From the NCBI GenBank assembly GCA_020633625.1, contig JACKDJ010000006.1:124001-188000 (forward strand): a stretch of DNA of 64,000 bases. The letters are read 5' to 3'. The stretch is from Myxococcales bacterium (GTDB lineage Bacteria; Myxococcota_A; Bradymonadia; REDH01). The translations under genes were made by a program, and so were the position numbers. Numbering within the stretch: position 1 is the first letter of the stretch; each line of letters opens with the position of its first letter. Below, piece after piece: positions 57,152-64,000 of the stretch. The notes under the pieces were generated by a model. It ran no database searches. It was not told where the DNA came from and saw only the letters and a program-made list of their open reading frames with translations.

Positions 57152-58497
57152 GCGCCGCGGTGGCGGGCCTGCTCCCGACGCGCGAGCGGCTCCGGCGGAT
57201 CGTGGCCCTCTCGCTGCCGATCATCGGCGGTATGGTGTCGCAGAACGTCGTGAACCTCGTCGATACCAAGATGGTCGGCGGTCTCGGCGACAACGCGCTC
57301 GCGGCCGTCGGTATGGGCGGCTTCGCCAACTGGCTCACGATGGCGTTCATCACCGGGCTCGCTGCCGGCGTGCAGGCGATGGCGGCGCGTCGCCTGGGCG
57401 AGGGTCGAACGGCAGAGATGGCGGTCCCGCTGAACGGCGGTCTGCTGCAGGCGATGGCGCTCGGCGTCCCGCTCACCGCGCTCGCCTGGGCGCTCGCGCC
57501 GACGTTCTACCCGAAGCTGGTCGATGACCCGGCGGTCGTCGCGCTCGGCGTGCCGTACCTGCGGATCCGGCTCCTGGCGATCACCGGGATTGGGATGAAC
57601 TTCGCGTTTCGCGGGTACTGGAACGGCGTGAACCTCTCGCGGCTATACATGGGCACGCTGGTCGTGATGCACCTCGCGAACATCTGCGGGAACTGGCTGC
57701 TGATCGACGGGCACCTCGGCTTTCCGGCGCTCGGCGTTCGCGGCGCGGCGATCGCTTCGGCGGCGTCTGCGTACCTTGGGACGGCGATCTACGTCGGGCT
57801 CGCGCTGAAGCACGCGCGCGAAGCGGGCTTCCTCGCGGGGGTGCCGTCGCTCGAGACGATGATGACGATGGCCCGACTCGCCGTGCCGTCGGGCGTACAG
57901 CAGCTCTTCTTCGCCGCAGGGATGACGACGCTCTTCGCGCTGATCGCGCGCATCGGGACAGCCGAGCTCGCCGTGTCGCAGGTGATCACAAACCTGCTGC
58001 TGGTCGCGATACTGCCGGGCATCGGGTTCGGGCTGTCGGCCGCGTCGCTGGTCGGACAGGCGCTCGGCCGCAAGGAACCCGACGACGCGTACCGTTGGGG
58101 CTGGAACGTGGCGCTCGTCGCGGCGACGCTCGTCGGGACCCTGGCGCTGCCGGGCGTGTTCTGGCCGGAGGCAATCCTCGGCTTCTTTGTCGAGAACCCC
58201 GACACGGTCGCGCTAGGCGCGAGCTCGCTGCGAATCATCGCGCTCGCGATGGGCGTCGACGCGGTGGGGATGGTGTTCATGAACGCCCACTTCGGCGCAG
58301 GGGCAGCGGGGCGGGCGTCGGCGATCAGCGTAGGCCTGCAGTGGCTGCTGTTTCTGCCGGCCGTCTTCGTCATGGTGACGCGTTTTCATGTGGACCTGAC
58401 GACCGTGTGGACTGCCCAGGTCATCTACCGCGGCCTCACGATGCTCATGTTCGTCGCGAGCTGGCAGCAGCGCGGGTGGGTGCACGCGAAGGCGTAG
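57148..58497 (+). CDS. MATE-family multidrug/toxin exporter
   Basis: 449 residues, 12 membrane helices in two halves, the normal MATE size. Signatures: SLPIIGGMVSQNVVNLVDTK, ALAAVGMGGFANWLTMAFI, and in the second half AVPSGVQQLFFAAGMTTLFA, GFGLSAASLVGQALGRKEPD. Cation-coupled export of organic compounds. The start is TTG 57148, overlapping the preceding stop; GTG 57160 is another choice. Position after lipoprotein genes gives no substrate clue. Confidence 0.92.
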   Translation: MSAAVAGLLPTRERLRRIVALSLPIIGGMVSQNVVNLVDTKMVGGLGDNALAAVGMGGFANWLTMAFITGLAAGVQAMAARRLGEGRTAEMAVPLNGGLLQAMALGVPLTALAWALAPTFYPKLVDDPAVVALGVPYLRIRLLAITGIGMNFAFRGYWNGVNLSRLYMGTLVVMHLANICGNWLLIDGHLGFPALGVRGAAIASAASAYLGTAIYVGLALKHAREAGFLAGVPSLETMMTMARLAVPSGVQQLFFAAGMTTLFALIARIGTAELAVSQVITNLLLVAILPGIGFGLSAASLVGQALGRKEPDDAYRWGWNVALVAATLVGTLALPGVFWPEAILGFFVENPDTVALGASSLRIIALAMGVDAVGMVFMNAHFGAGAAGRASAISVGLQWLLFLPAVFVMVTRFHVDLTTVWTAQVIYRGLTMLMFVASWQQRGWVHAKA

Positions 58498-58545
58498 GGG
58501 AGGAGTTGGCGGGGTCATCCTAGACCCGTGGACCACCCGAAACCG

Positions 58546-58983
58546 ACCCGGGACATTACCTTCGGGAGGGCGCCGCGGCCGGGCCCCGGGACATTACCTT
58601 CGGGACGGCCCCGGAACGGGCCCCGGACGGGGGCGGACGACCCGAAACCGACCCGGGACATTACCTTCGGGAGGGCCCCGGAAACCGACCGGGGACATTA
58701 CCTTCGGGAGGGCGCCGCGGCCGGGCCCCGGGACATTACCGGCCCCGGAACACTACTTCGGGAAGGTCGCCACGGGCCCCGGGACATTACCTTCGGGAGG
58801 GCTCCGCGGGCCCCGGGACATTACCTTCGGGCGGGCCCCGCGGGCCCCGGAACACTACCTTCGGGAGGGCCCCGCGGGCCCCGGGACATTACCCTCGGGA
58901 GGGCCGCCACGGGCCCCGGGACATTACCTTCGGGAGGGCTCCGCGGGCCCTGGGACATTACCGTCGGGCGGGCCCGGAACGCC
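58546..58983. repeat. GC-rich minisatellite, about 12 units of roughly 35 bases
   Basis: Tandem repeats of the form GGGCCCCGGGACATTACC, then TTCGGGAGGGC and a variable GC-rich tail. ACATTACC or ACACTACC recurs about twelve times. Some units are shortened (one near 58,735 lacks the second half) and others vary by single bases. The array fills the gap between the MATE gene and the metzincin pair. Runs such as GGGCCCCGGG can fold. It is open in one frame by virtue of the repeat, but I do not think it is translated. Confidence 0.9.
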
Positions 58984-59056
58984 CGAGACCGGTGGGTTGT
59001 GGCGGCGAGGCGCCGTGCGCGCTAGGTTGCCGGTCCTAGGTCGCGCCCCCGATCCG

Positions 59057-60871
59057 ATGCATCCCGACGCCGCCCCCTCGAGACCCACGCCTGCAGGCCC
59101 CGCACGGGTTCGCGGGGCGGCGTGGTTCGTGGTGTTCTCGGCGTTCGGGAGCCTGTTGGGCAGCGCAGCGTGCGGCGGGAAGGGAGGCGGCGACGGCGAC
59201 GACGTGGCGTGGCCCTTCGAAACCGGGGGGCGCGATGGCGGCGACGCTGCCCGGCCGGACGCCGCGCCGACCGACACGTCGCGTCCCGAGCTGGCGCGGC
59301 CGACGCTCGCGATCGGTGAGCCGTGCGAGTCTGATCGCGAGTGCATCGGACGCACGTGCATCGTCGAGGACGGCTGGGTCGACGGCTACTGCACCTCGCT
59401 CGACTGCGTGCTCGACACGGATTGCGAAGACGAAGATGCCCTGTGCGCCGGTGTCGAAGCCGAGCGGTACTGCGCGCAGCGATGCGTCCTCGACGACGAG
59501 TGCCGCGACGGGTATCGCTGCGAGCGGATCGAGGGTCGCGCGCCTTCGGTTTGTGTCCCCGGGGAGCGGCTCACCGGGGCCTGGGACGGCGAGCCCTGTG
59601 CCACCGACGCGGACTGTCGCGGGGGCACGTGCCTGCCCGATCCGTATCACCCGGGTGGGGAGTGTACGACGCTCGACTGCCGCGACTTCCTCGACTGCGC
59701 ACGGGGTCCCTACAACAACCGTTGCTTGAGCCAGCCGACCGGGAACCTGTGCGCGCGGGCCTGCGAAGAGAGCGACGAGTGCCGCGACGGCTACCTCTGT
59801 CAAGCGGTCGGTCCGGGGCTCGCGGTCTGCGCGCCGGGGACGACGCCAGCGGTCCCCGAGGGGCTCGATCCAGAGGACTACCCCATCGACATCCACTGCG
59901 GGGTCGAGCCCGTCGACGGGATCGCGACGTTCGACTACGAGATCCCCGAGGGCACGACGGCGTACATGCTGACGCCGTTCTCGCTCGACGGCGGGCTCGT
60001 CTCGCCGCTTCGGGTGGACCTGCCGAGCGGGGCCGTGATCGACTTCCGCGGGGAGTCGAACGGCTTTCAGCTCGTGCCGTCGTACCTGTTTGGGTTCATC
60101 AACCCGATCGTGATCCCGCCGATCGAGTCGCTCGCGGCGCAGCTCGAGTTCGGGACGCACACTGCCCGCATCGAGACGATGTCGGAGTCGCTGTGCTGGA
60201 TGCTGTTGGTCGAGGGCGACGCGGGCACGACGCTCGATGTCAACGTGCACTTGGTCGGGGTGCCCGGGTTCGAGGCCCCGACGGCGGCGTCGAACGATCA
60301 CCTGCAGGCGGTGCTCGACGCGTTCGCCGAGGTGCTGGGCGCGGCTGGGGTCGAGCTTGGCGCGCGCCGCTACTTCGACGACGACCCGTCGCGGAGCATC
60401 ATCCGCTCCGAGTTCGACGCCCAGGAGCTCGTCGCGCTGTCGGCGCCTCCGGGCGAGTCCGCCGCAGAGGCGCTGAGCCTGAACGTGTACTTCGTCCAGG
60501 GCTTCGACTTTGGCTCGGTGATCGGCATCTCGATGGGCCTCCCGGGGGCCGCTGGCCTGCACGGGACGCGCTCGAGTGGGCTCGTCTTCACGTCGGAGTA
60601 CATCGGTCGGGACCTCGGCTCGCTCGGTGACGGCGACGTGTTCACGGCCGTCGTCATGGCGCACGAAGTTGGGCACTACCTGGGCTTGTTCCACACGACA
60701 GAGATGTACAGCGGCGGCTACGACCCGCTGTCGGACACGCCTCAGTGCACGCGCGGCTTTCCCGATTCGTGCCCGGACCGTACCAACCTGATGTTTCCGC
60801 TCGCGCTCGGTGGTCGCTCGATCAGCCCGCAGCAGGCGTACCAGCTCCTCCGCAACCCCCTGACGCGATGA
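59057..60871 (+). CDS. metzincin-type zinc metallopeptidase lipoprotein with Cys-rich N-terminus, first of a pair
   Basis: 604 residues from ATG 59057. Signal anchor and lipobox SLLGSAAC. Residues about 75-265 are Cys repeats (CESDRECIGRTC, CVLDDECRDGYRC). A beta domain follows, then the peptidase region (LSLNVYFVQGFDFGSVIG, AGLHGTRSSGLVF), with the zinc site MAHEVGHYLGLFHTTE (HExxHxxGxxH) near residue 540, and CPDRTNLMFPLALGG supplying the Met-turn. The family resembles extracellular metzincin proteases. The next gene is a paralogue, overlapping by ATGA. Confidence 0.88.
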   Translation: MHPDAAPSRPTPAGPARVRGAAWFVVFSAFGSLLGSAACGGKGGGDGDDVAWPFETGGRDGGDAARPDAAPTDTSRPELARPTLAIGEPCESDRECIGRTCIVEDGWVDGYCTSLDCVLDTDCEDEDALCAGVEAERYCAQRCVLDDECRDGYRCERIEGRAPSVCVPGERLTGAWDGEPCATDADCRGGTCLPDPYHPGGECTTLDCRDFLDCARGPYNNRCLSQPTGNLCARACEESDECRDGYLCQAVGPGLAVCAPGTTPAVPEGLDPEDYPIDIHCGVEPVDGIATFDYEIPEGTTAYMLTPFSLDGGLVSPLRVDLPSGAVIDFRGESNGFQLVPSYLFGFINPIVIPPIESLAAQLEFGTHTARIETMSESLCWMLLVEGDAGTTLDVNVHLVGVPGFEAPTAASNDHLQAVLDAFAEVLGAAGVELGARRYFDDDPSRSIIRSEFDAQELVALSAPPGESAAEALSLNVYFVQGFDFGSVIGISMGLPGAAGLHGTRSSGLVFTSEYIGRDLGSLGDGDVFTAVVMAHEVGHYLGLFHTTEMYSGGYDPLSDTPQCTRGFPDSCPDRTNLMFPLALGGRSISPQQAYQLLRNPLTR

Positions 60872-62433
60872 ACCGGACCGCCCGCCTCGCGCTCGCGCTG
60901 ACCTTGACCGCGAACCTCCCCGCGTGCGGGTCCGACGGCGGCGACGATGTAGACGCCGGCGCCGTAAACGCCGCGGACGCCGCCGCAGACGGCAGCGGCG
61001 GCGCCGACACGGCGGACGTGGATCCAGCAACGGACGCCACCCTCGACGCGGCCCCCGAGGACGTCGGTCTGCCGACACCCCGCGACGACGGCGCGCCGTG
61101 CGCGACGGATGGCGACTGCGTCAGCGGTGTTTGCCTCGGCCCAGACGACGGCTTTCCCGACGGGATGTGCTCGACGGTCGGCTGCACGTCGCGGCGCGAC
61201 TGCAACAGCGTCGGTGCCGCCTGTCTGCGCGGCGAGTTCAACGGCAACCTGTGCGTGCAGCTCTGCGCGACCGACGACGAGTGCCGCGACGGGTACCGGT
61301 GCCGCGGAGAGGGCGGCGGGTCGTACTGCTTCCCAGACGTCGCGGGGGCAGCGCTGAACCCGCGGTGCGACTCCGAGCTAGTTGACGGGGTCACCGTCGA
61401 CACGCCGTTCGAGAACGGGCCACGGTCACTGCCGGTTCGGCGGCTCAGCTTCGACCTGTCGTCGACGGCGACGGGGTTCGCGGTCGTCGTGTGGGACCTG
61501 CGCGGGCAGGTAGCGACACAGTCCGTGACGTTTCCAGACGGAACGACCCTGGCGATCGACGACTACGCGAAGTACGCGTTCACGCCGACGACATTCGAGA
61601 CGGTGTCGCCGGTGCTGTTCCCGGGGGGGCCGGCCTACCGCGACCGGGTGCAGGCGGGCCGCTACACGGTCGACGTGGCGTCGTCGGGCGCCGGCGACAC
61701 GGACCTGTGCTGGTACGTCGTCGAGGAGACGGCGCCGCTCGAGCCGACGGCGTCGCCGCTCGTGCTCGACATGAACTTCTACTTCGTCGGTGTGCCCGGG
61801 CTGACGTCGCGGACGGCCCCGAGCGATCCGGCGTTCGCCGAGATGCTCGACGCGTTCGGGACGGCGTACGCGGCCGCCGGGATCTCGCTGGGCGAGGTGC
61901 GGTACCTCGACGTCGACGGTGACGTCGCCGATCGATTCACGATCATCCGCACTCAGGACGAGGTGTTCGACCTTGTGCAGCTCAGTCGGCAGCCGGGTCC
62001 GACGCGCGACGACCTGCTGCGCGTGAACGTATTCTTCAACCGCGGCTTCGCGGGAGAGATGGGCGGGACGCTCGGCGTGTCGGCCGGGATCCCCGGTGCG
62101 CTGGGCCTGCACGGCGCCGAGGCGACGGGGTTGGTGTTCTCGGGGGATGGGCTGTCGCGCGGCGCGCAGGTCACGGTCGGGCAGACGCTCGCGCACGAGG
62201 TCGGCCACTTCCTCGGGCTGTTCCACACGACGGAACAGACGGGCGGCGGTCGCGACCAGCTCGACGACACGCCGGTGTGCACGACGATCCGCAGCGCGCC
62301 GCTGTCGGAGTGCCCGGACGTGTCGAACCTGATGTTCCCCGTCGCGGCGTGGCGTGGCGTCGCCGAGATCTCCGAGGGCCAGGCGCTGATCCTCCGCGCG
62401 AATCCGTTGACGAAGTCCGAGGGCTCGCGATGA
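60868..62433 (+). CDS. metzincin-type zinc metallopeptidase lipoprotein, second of a pair
   Basis: 521 residues from ATG 60868. Lipobox TANLPAC. A shorter Cys region (CATDGDCVSGVC, CATDDECRDGYRCRGEGG), the beta domain with LVLDMNFYFVGVPGLTSRTA, and the zinc site LAHEVGHFLGLFHTTEQ with ECPDVSNLMFPVAAWRG as the Met-turn. It shares the layout and several phrases with the preceding protein but is clearly diverged. The pair suggests tandem duplication. Substrates unknown; predatory or matrix-degrading roles are conceivable. Confidence 0.88.
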   Translation: MNRTARLALALTLTANLPACGSDGGDDVDAGAVNAADAAADGSGGADTADVDPATDATLDAAPEDVGLPTPRDDGAPCATDGDCVSGVCLGPDDGFPDGMCSTVGCTSRRDCNSVGAACLRGEFNGNLCVQLCATDDECRDGYRCRGEGGGSYCFPDVAGAALNPRCDSELVDGVTVDTPFENGPRSLPVRRLSFDLSSTATGFAVVVWDLRGQVATQSVTFPDGTTLAIDDYAKYAFTPTTFETVSPVLFPGGPAYRDRVQAGRYTVDVASSGAGDTDLCWYVVEETAPLEPTASPLVLDMNFYFVGVPGLTSRTAPSDPAFAEMLDAFGTAYAAAGISLGEVRYLDVDGDVADRFTIIRTQDEVFDLVQLSRQPGPTRDDLLRVNVFFNRGFAGEMGGTLGVSAGIPGALGLHGAEATGLVFSGDGLSRGAQVTVGQTLAHEVGHFLGLFHTTEQTGGGRDQLDDTPVCTTIRSAPLSECPDVSNLMFPVAAWRGVAEISEGQALILRANPLTKSEGSR

Positions 62434-62528
62434 TGCCGGGGCCTGCGGCTGAATTGGCGGGCTCTTGGCTCGTCGAACCTAGTGCTGCGCGTCGGCGTCA
62501 GCGCCCCCAGTGTCCAGTGGAGCGGCAG

Positions 62529-63113
62529 ATGAAGCGTTCGGTATTTTCGGCACTTGTTGCGTTGAGCTTGGCTGCGGTCCCGGCTGTCGCGCAGGTCGCA
62601 CCGACGACGGGTGCCCCCGAGGCAGCGCCGCCGGTCGAGGCAGACGTCGCGATGACGGACCACGACGCGATCGTCGTGTTGCTGAGCGGCTACCACGGGA
62701 TCCCCGAGGCCCAGGCGTTCGTGGACGCGGCGGCCGATCCGGCGGGAGAGCTGCTCGCGATCGCGACGCAGGCCGACGAGTCGCCGATCTTGCGCGACCG
62801 CGCGCTGGCGGCGCTCGCGTACTTCCCGTCAGACGTCGTCGAGGCCCTGTACGTGTCGATCCTCGACGACCCCCAGACGCCGGAGATGGTCCGCCACCGG
62901 GTGATCGGCCACTACGCGACGGCGTTCGGTGACGCGGCGCTCCCGGCGATCGCGCCGTACCTCGACAGCGCCGACGTTCAGCTCCGGCTGACGGCGGCGT
63001 ACGCGCTGCGCGCGATCGACACGCCTGCGGCGCTGCATATGCTCGACGTGGCGGCGGCACGCGAGAGCGATCCGCTCGTACTTCAACAGCTCCAGCGCCA
63101 ACTCACCCCGTAG
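62529..63113 (+). CDS. secreted HEAT-like repeat protein
   Basis: 194 residues from ATG 62529. Signal peptide MKRSVFSALVALSLAAVPAV with an Ala-x-Ala site at VAQVA. The mature protein is helical with HEAT-like repeats (ILRDRALAALAYFPSDVVEA, LPAIAPYLDSADVQLRLTAA, YALRAIDTPAALHMLDVAAA). Periplasmic or secreted scaffold. Nine bases before the next gene, likely cotranscribed. No function assigned. Confidence 0.75.
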   Translation: MKRSVFSALVALSLAAVPAVAQVAPTTGAPEAAPPVEADVAMTDHDAIVVLLSGYHGIPEAQAFVDAAADPAGELLAIATQADESPILRDRALAALAYFPSDVVEALYVSILDDPQTPEMVRHRVIGHYATAFGDAALPAIAPYLDSADVQLRLTAAYALRAIDTPAALHMLDVAAARESDPLVLQQLQRQLTP

Positions 63114-63121
63114 CGACCCGC

Positions 63122-64000
63122 ATGCAGCTCACCCCGCTCGCCCTCACCGCGTTCCCCGAGCAGCTTCGCCGCAACGTGGAGCCCGGCGCACCGGGGCCCC
63201 TGAAGCTGATGGCGGCGCGCGGGCTCGTGCCTGCGGCGCCGCCCGAGCTGGCGATGGTGCTGTACCAGCTCTCGCTCGACCCGGATGCGGCCGTCGCGAG
63301 CGCAGCGCGGCGCACGATGGCAGACGCGCCGGACGCGATCGCCCGAGGCGCGGCTGCGGCACCCCTCGACCCCCGGGTGCTCGACTTCATCGCGGCGTCG
63401 CAGCCGCGGAACGAGAAGCTGCTCGAGGCCGTCCTCAGCAACCGCCAGGCCGACGACGAGACGTTCGTTCGCCTGGCCGCGACATGCTCGGAGTCGCTGT
63501 CCGAGCTCATCGCGTCGAACGAAGTCCGATTGCTGCGGCGCCCCGCGATCATCGAGGCGCTGTACCTGAACGCGAACGCGCGGATGTCGACGATCGACCG
63601 CCTCATCGACCTAGCCAAGCGGCAGGGCGTGAAGTTCTCGATGGTCGCGCTGCAGTCGATCCTCGACGACCCCGGGTACGACACCACCGCCGCAGCGGTC
63701 GAGTCCGTCGGGCGCGAGCTGAACTCGGACGCCGACGACCTGTTCCGGTCGCTGCTCGCCGAGTCACTAGAGGGCGACCACCACGACCCGGAAGAGGACG
63801 ACGAGACCAAGCTCGAGCAGCCGCGGCGACGCACCGTCAACGAAGACGACAGCGTCGCAAAGAAGAGCATCGCGACGGCGATCCTCAGCATGACGATCTC
63901 CGAGAAGATGCGCCTCGCCACGCTTGGGTCCAAGGCCGAGCGCGAGTTCCTGATCAAGGAGAACAACCGCCTGATCCATATGGCGGCGGTGACGTCGCCG
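63122..64000 (+). CDS. hypothetical helical protein, 3' end beyond the window
   Basis: 293 codons from ATG 63122, open to the edge. It reads MQLTPLALTAFPEQLRRNVE, LDFIAASQPRNEKLLEAVLS, RLAATCSESLSELIASNEVR and LLRRPAIIEALYLNANARMS, then an acidic linker (GDHHDPEEDDETKLEQ) and AKKSIATAILSMTISEKMRL, KAEREFLIKENNRLIHMAAV. The helical repeats look like a DUF2336/HEAT-like scaffold. No signal peptide. I have met such proteins in Myxococcota as conserved hypotheticals; function unknown. Confidence 0.7.
   Translation, partial: MQLTPLALTAFPEQLRRNVEPGAPGPLKLMAARGLVPAAPPELAMVLYQLSLDPDAAVASAARRTMADAPDAIARGAAAAPLDPRVLDFIAASQPRNEKLLEAVLSNRQADDETFVRLAATCSESLSELIASNEVRLLRRPAIIEALYLNANARMSTIDRLIDLAKRQGVKFSMVALQSILDDPGYDTTAAAVESVGRELNSDADDLFRSLLAESLEGDHHDPEEDDETKLEQPRRRTVNEDDSVAKKSIATAILSMTISEKMRLATLGSKAEREFLIKENNRLIHMAAVTSP

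Noticed and set aside
58546..58983. CRISPR array
   Set aside because: Units are contiguous, there are no unique spacers, and no cas genes are near.
58528..59025. Open frame through the minisatellite
   Set aside because: It is open because the repeat lacks stops in that frame; the peptide (DITFGRAP repeats) has no start context and frame changes with unit length.

Overview
The window is GC-rich DNA of the kind found in Myxococcota (Sandaracinaceae or Polyangiales-like). It carries many Cys-rich, Asp/Gly-linker lipoproteins, a formylglycine-enzyme-fold protein with a membrane anchor, FG-GAP/UnbV and metzincin lipoproteins, Rpn-like nucleases and Rhs tips. There is no rRNA or other marker gene, so the lineage is inferred from gene style only. 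I see no tRNA or rRNA gene and no CRISPR array.

Layout. 0-3.3 kb (minus strand): PF04339 protein, small membrane protein, then the dam-like methylase / ruvX / mltG operon. 3.5-6.4 kb (plus): DEAD-box helicase and DUF3336-patatin lipase. 7.4-11.3 kb (minus): an iron-type operon (porin, imelysin, di-haem protein) behind a Fur-box-like palindrome. 11.5-18.6 kb (minus): GH57, branching enzyme, FGE-fold protein and a large membrane protein, joined by 4-nt overlaps or very short gaps. 18.8-21.5 kb (plus): Ppx, HD protein and PyrD. 21.5-26.5 kb (minus): dihydroorotase and AroC, then a TetR regulator and EtfBA. 26.8-36 kb: long coiled-coil protein, membrane-fused spermidine-synthase-like protein, universal stress protein and lipoproteins.

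36-47.5 kb is an accessory island. It holds three near-identical Rpn-like PD-(D/E)XK nuclease genes, a complete IS66 element with 8-bp target duplications and several solitary IS66 ends, a broken copy of part of comM/yifB, and Rhs C-terminal tips with toxin and immunity genes. One toxin is a GxSxG lipase paired with a 4-TM protein. The other is an HExGH metallopeptidase paired with two lipoproteins. There is also an orphan immunity-like gene. Each Rpn gene carries an internal ATG behind GGAGG, so it may also encode a small C-terminal protein, as known for E. coli rpn genes.

47.8-64 kb (mostly plus): intact comM/yifB, putative metallopeptidase, Cys-rich lipoproteins, a nucleotidyltransferase with small partner, FG-GAP lipoprotein, MATE transporter, a GC-rich minisatellite, a tandem pair of metzincin lipoproteins, and HEAT-type and hypothetical proteins.

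Data quality matters here. Many genes are broken by one-base indels, several at homopolymers (helicase C-terminus, Rhs-lipase, immunity gene, IS66 genes). About 17-22.2 kb is densely affected across unrelated housekeeping genes. I read this as uncorrected long-read error rather than gene decay, and I mark the affected genes.
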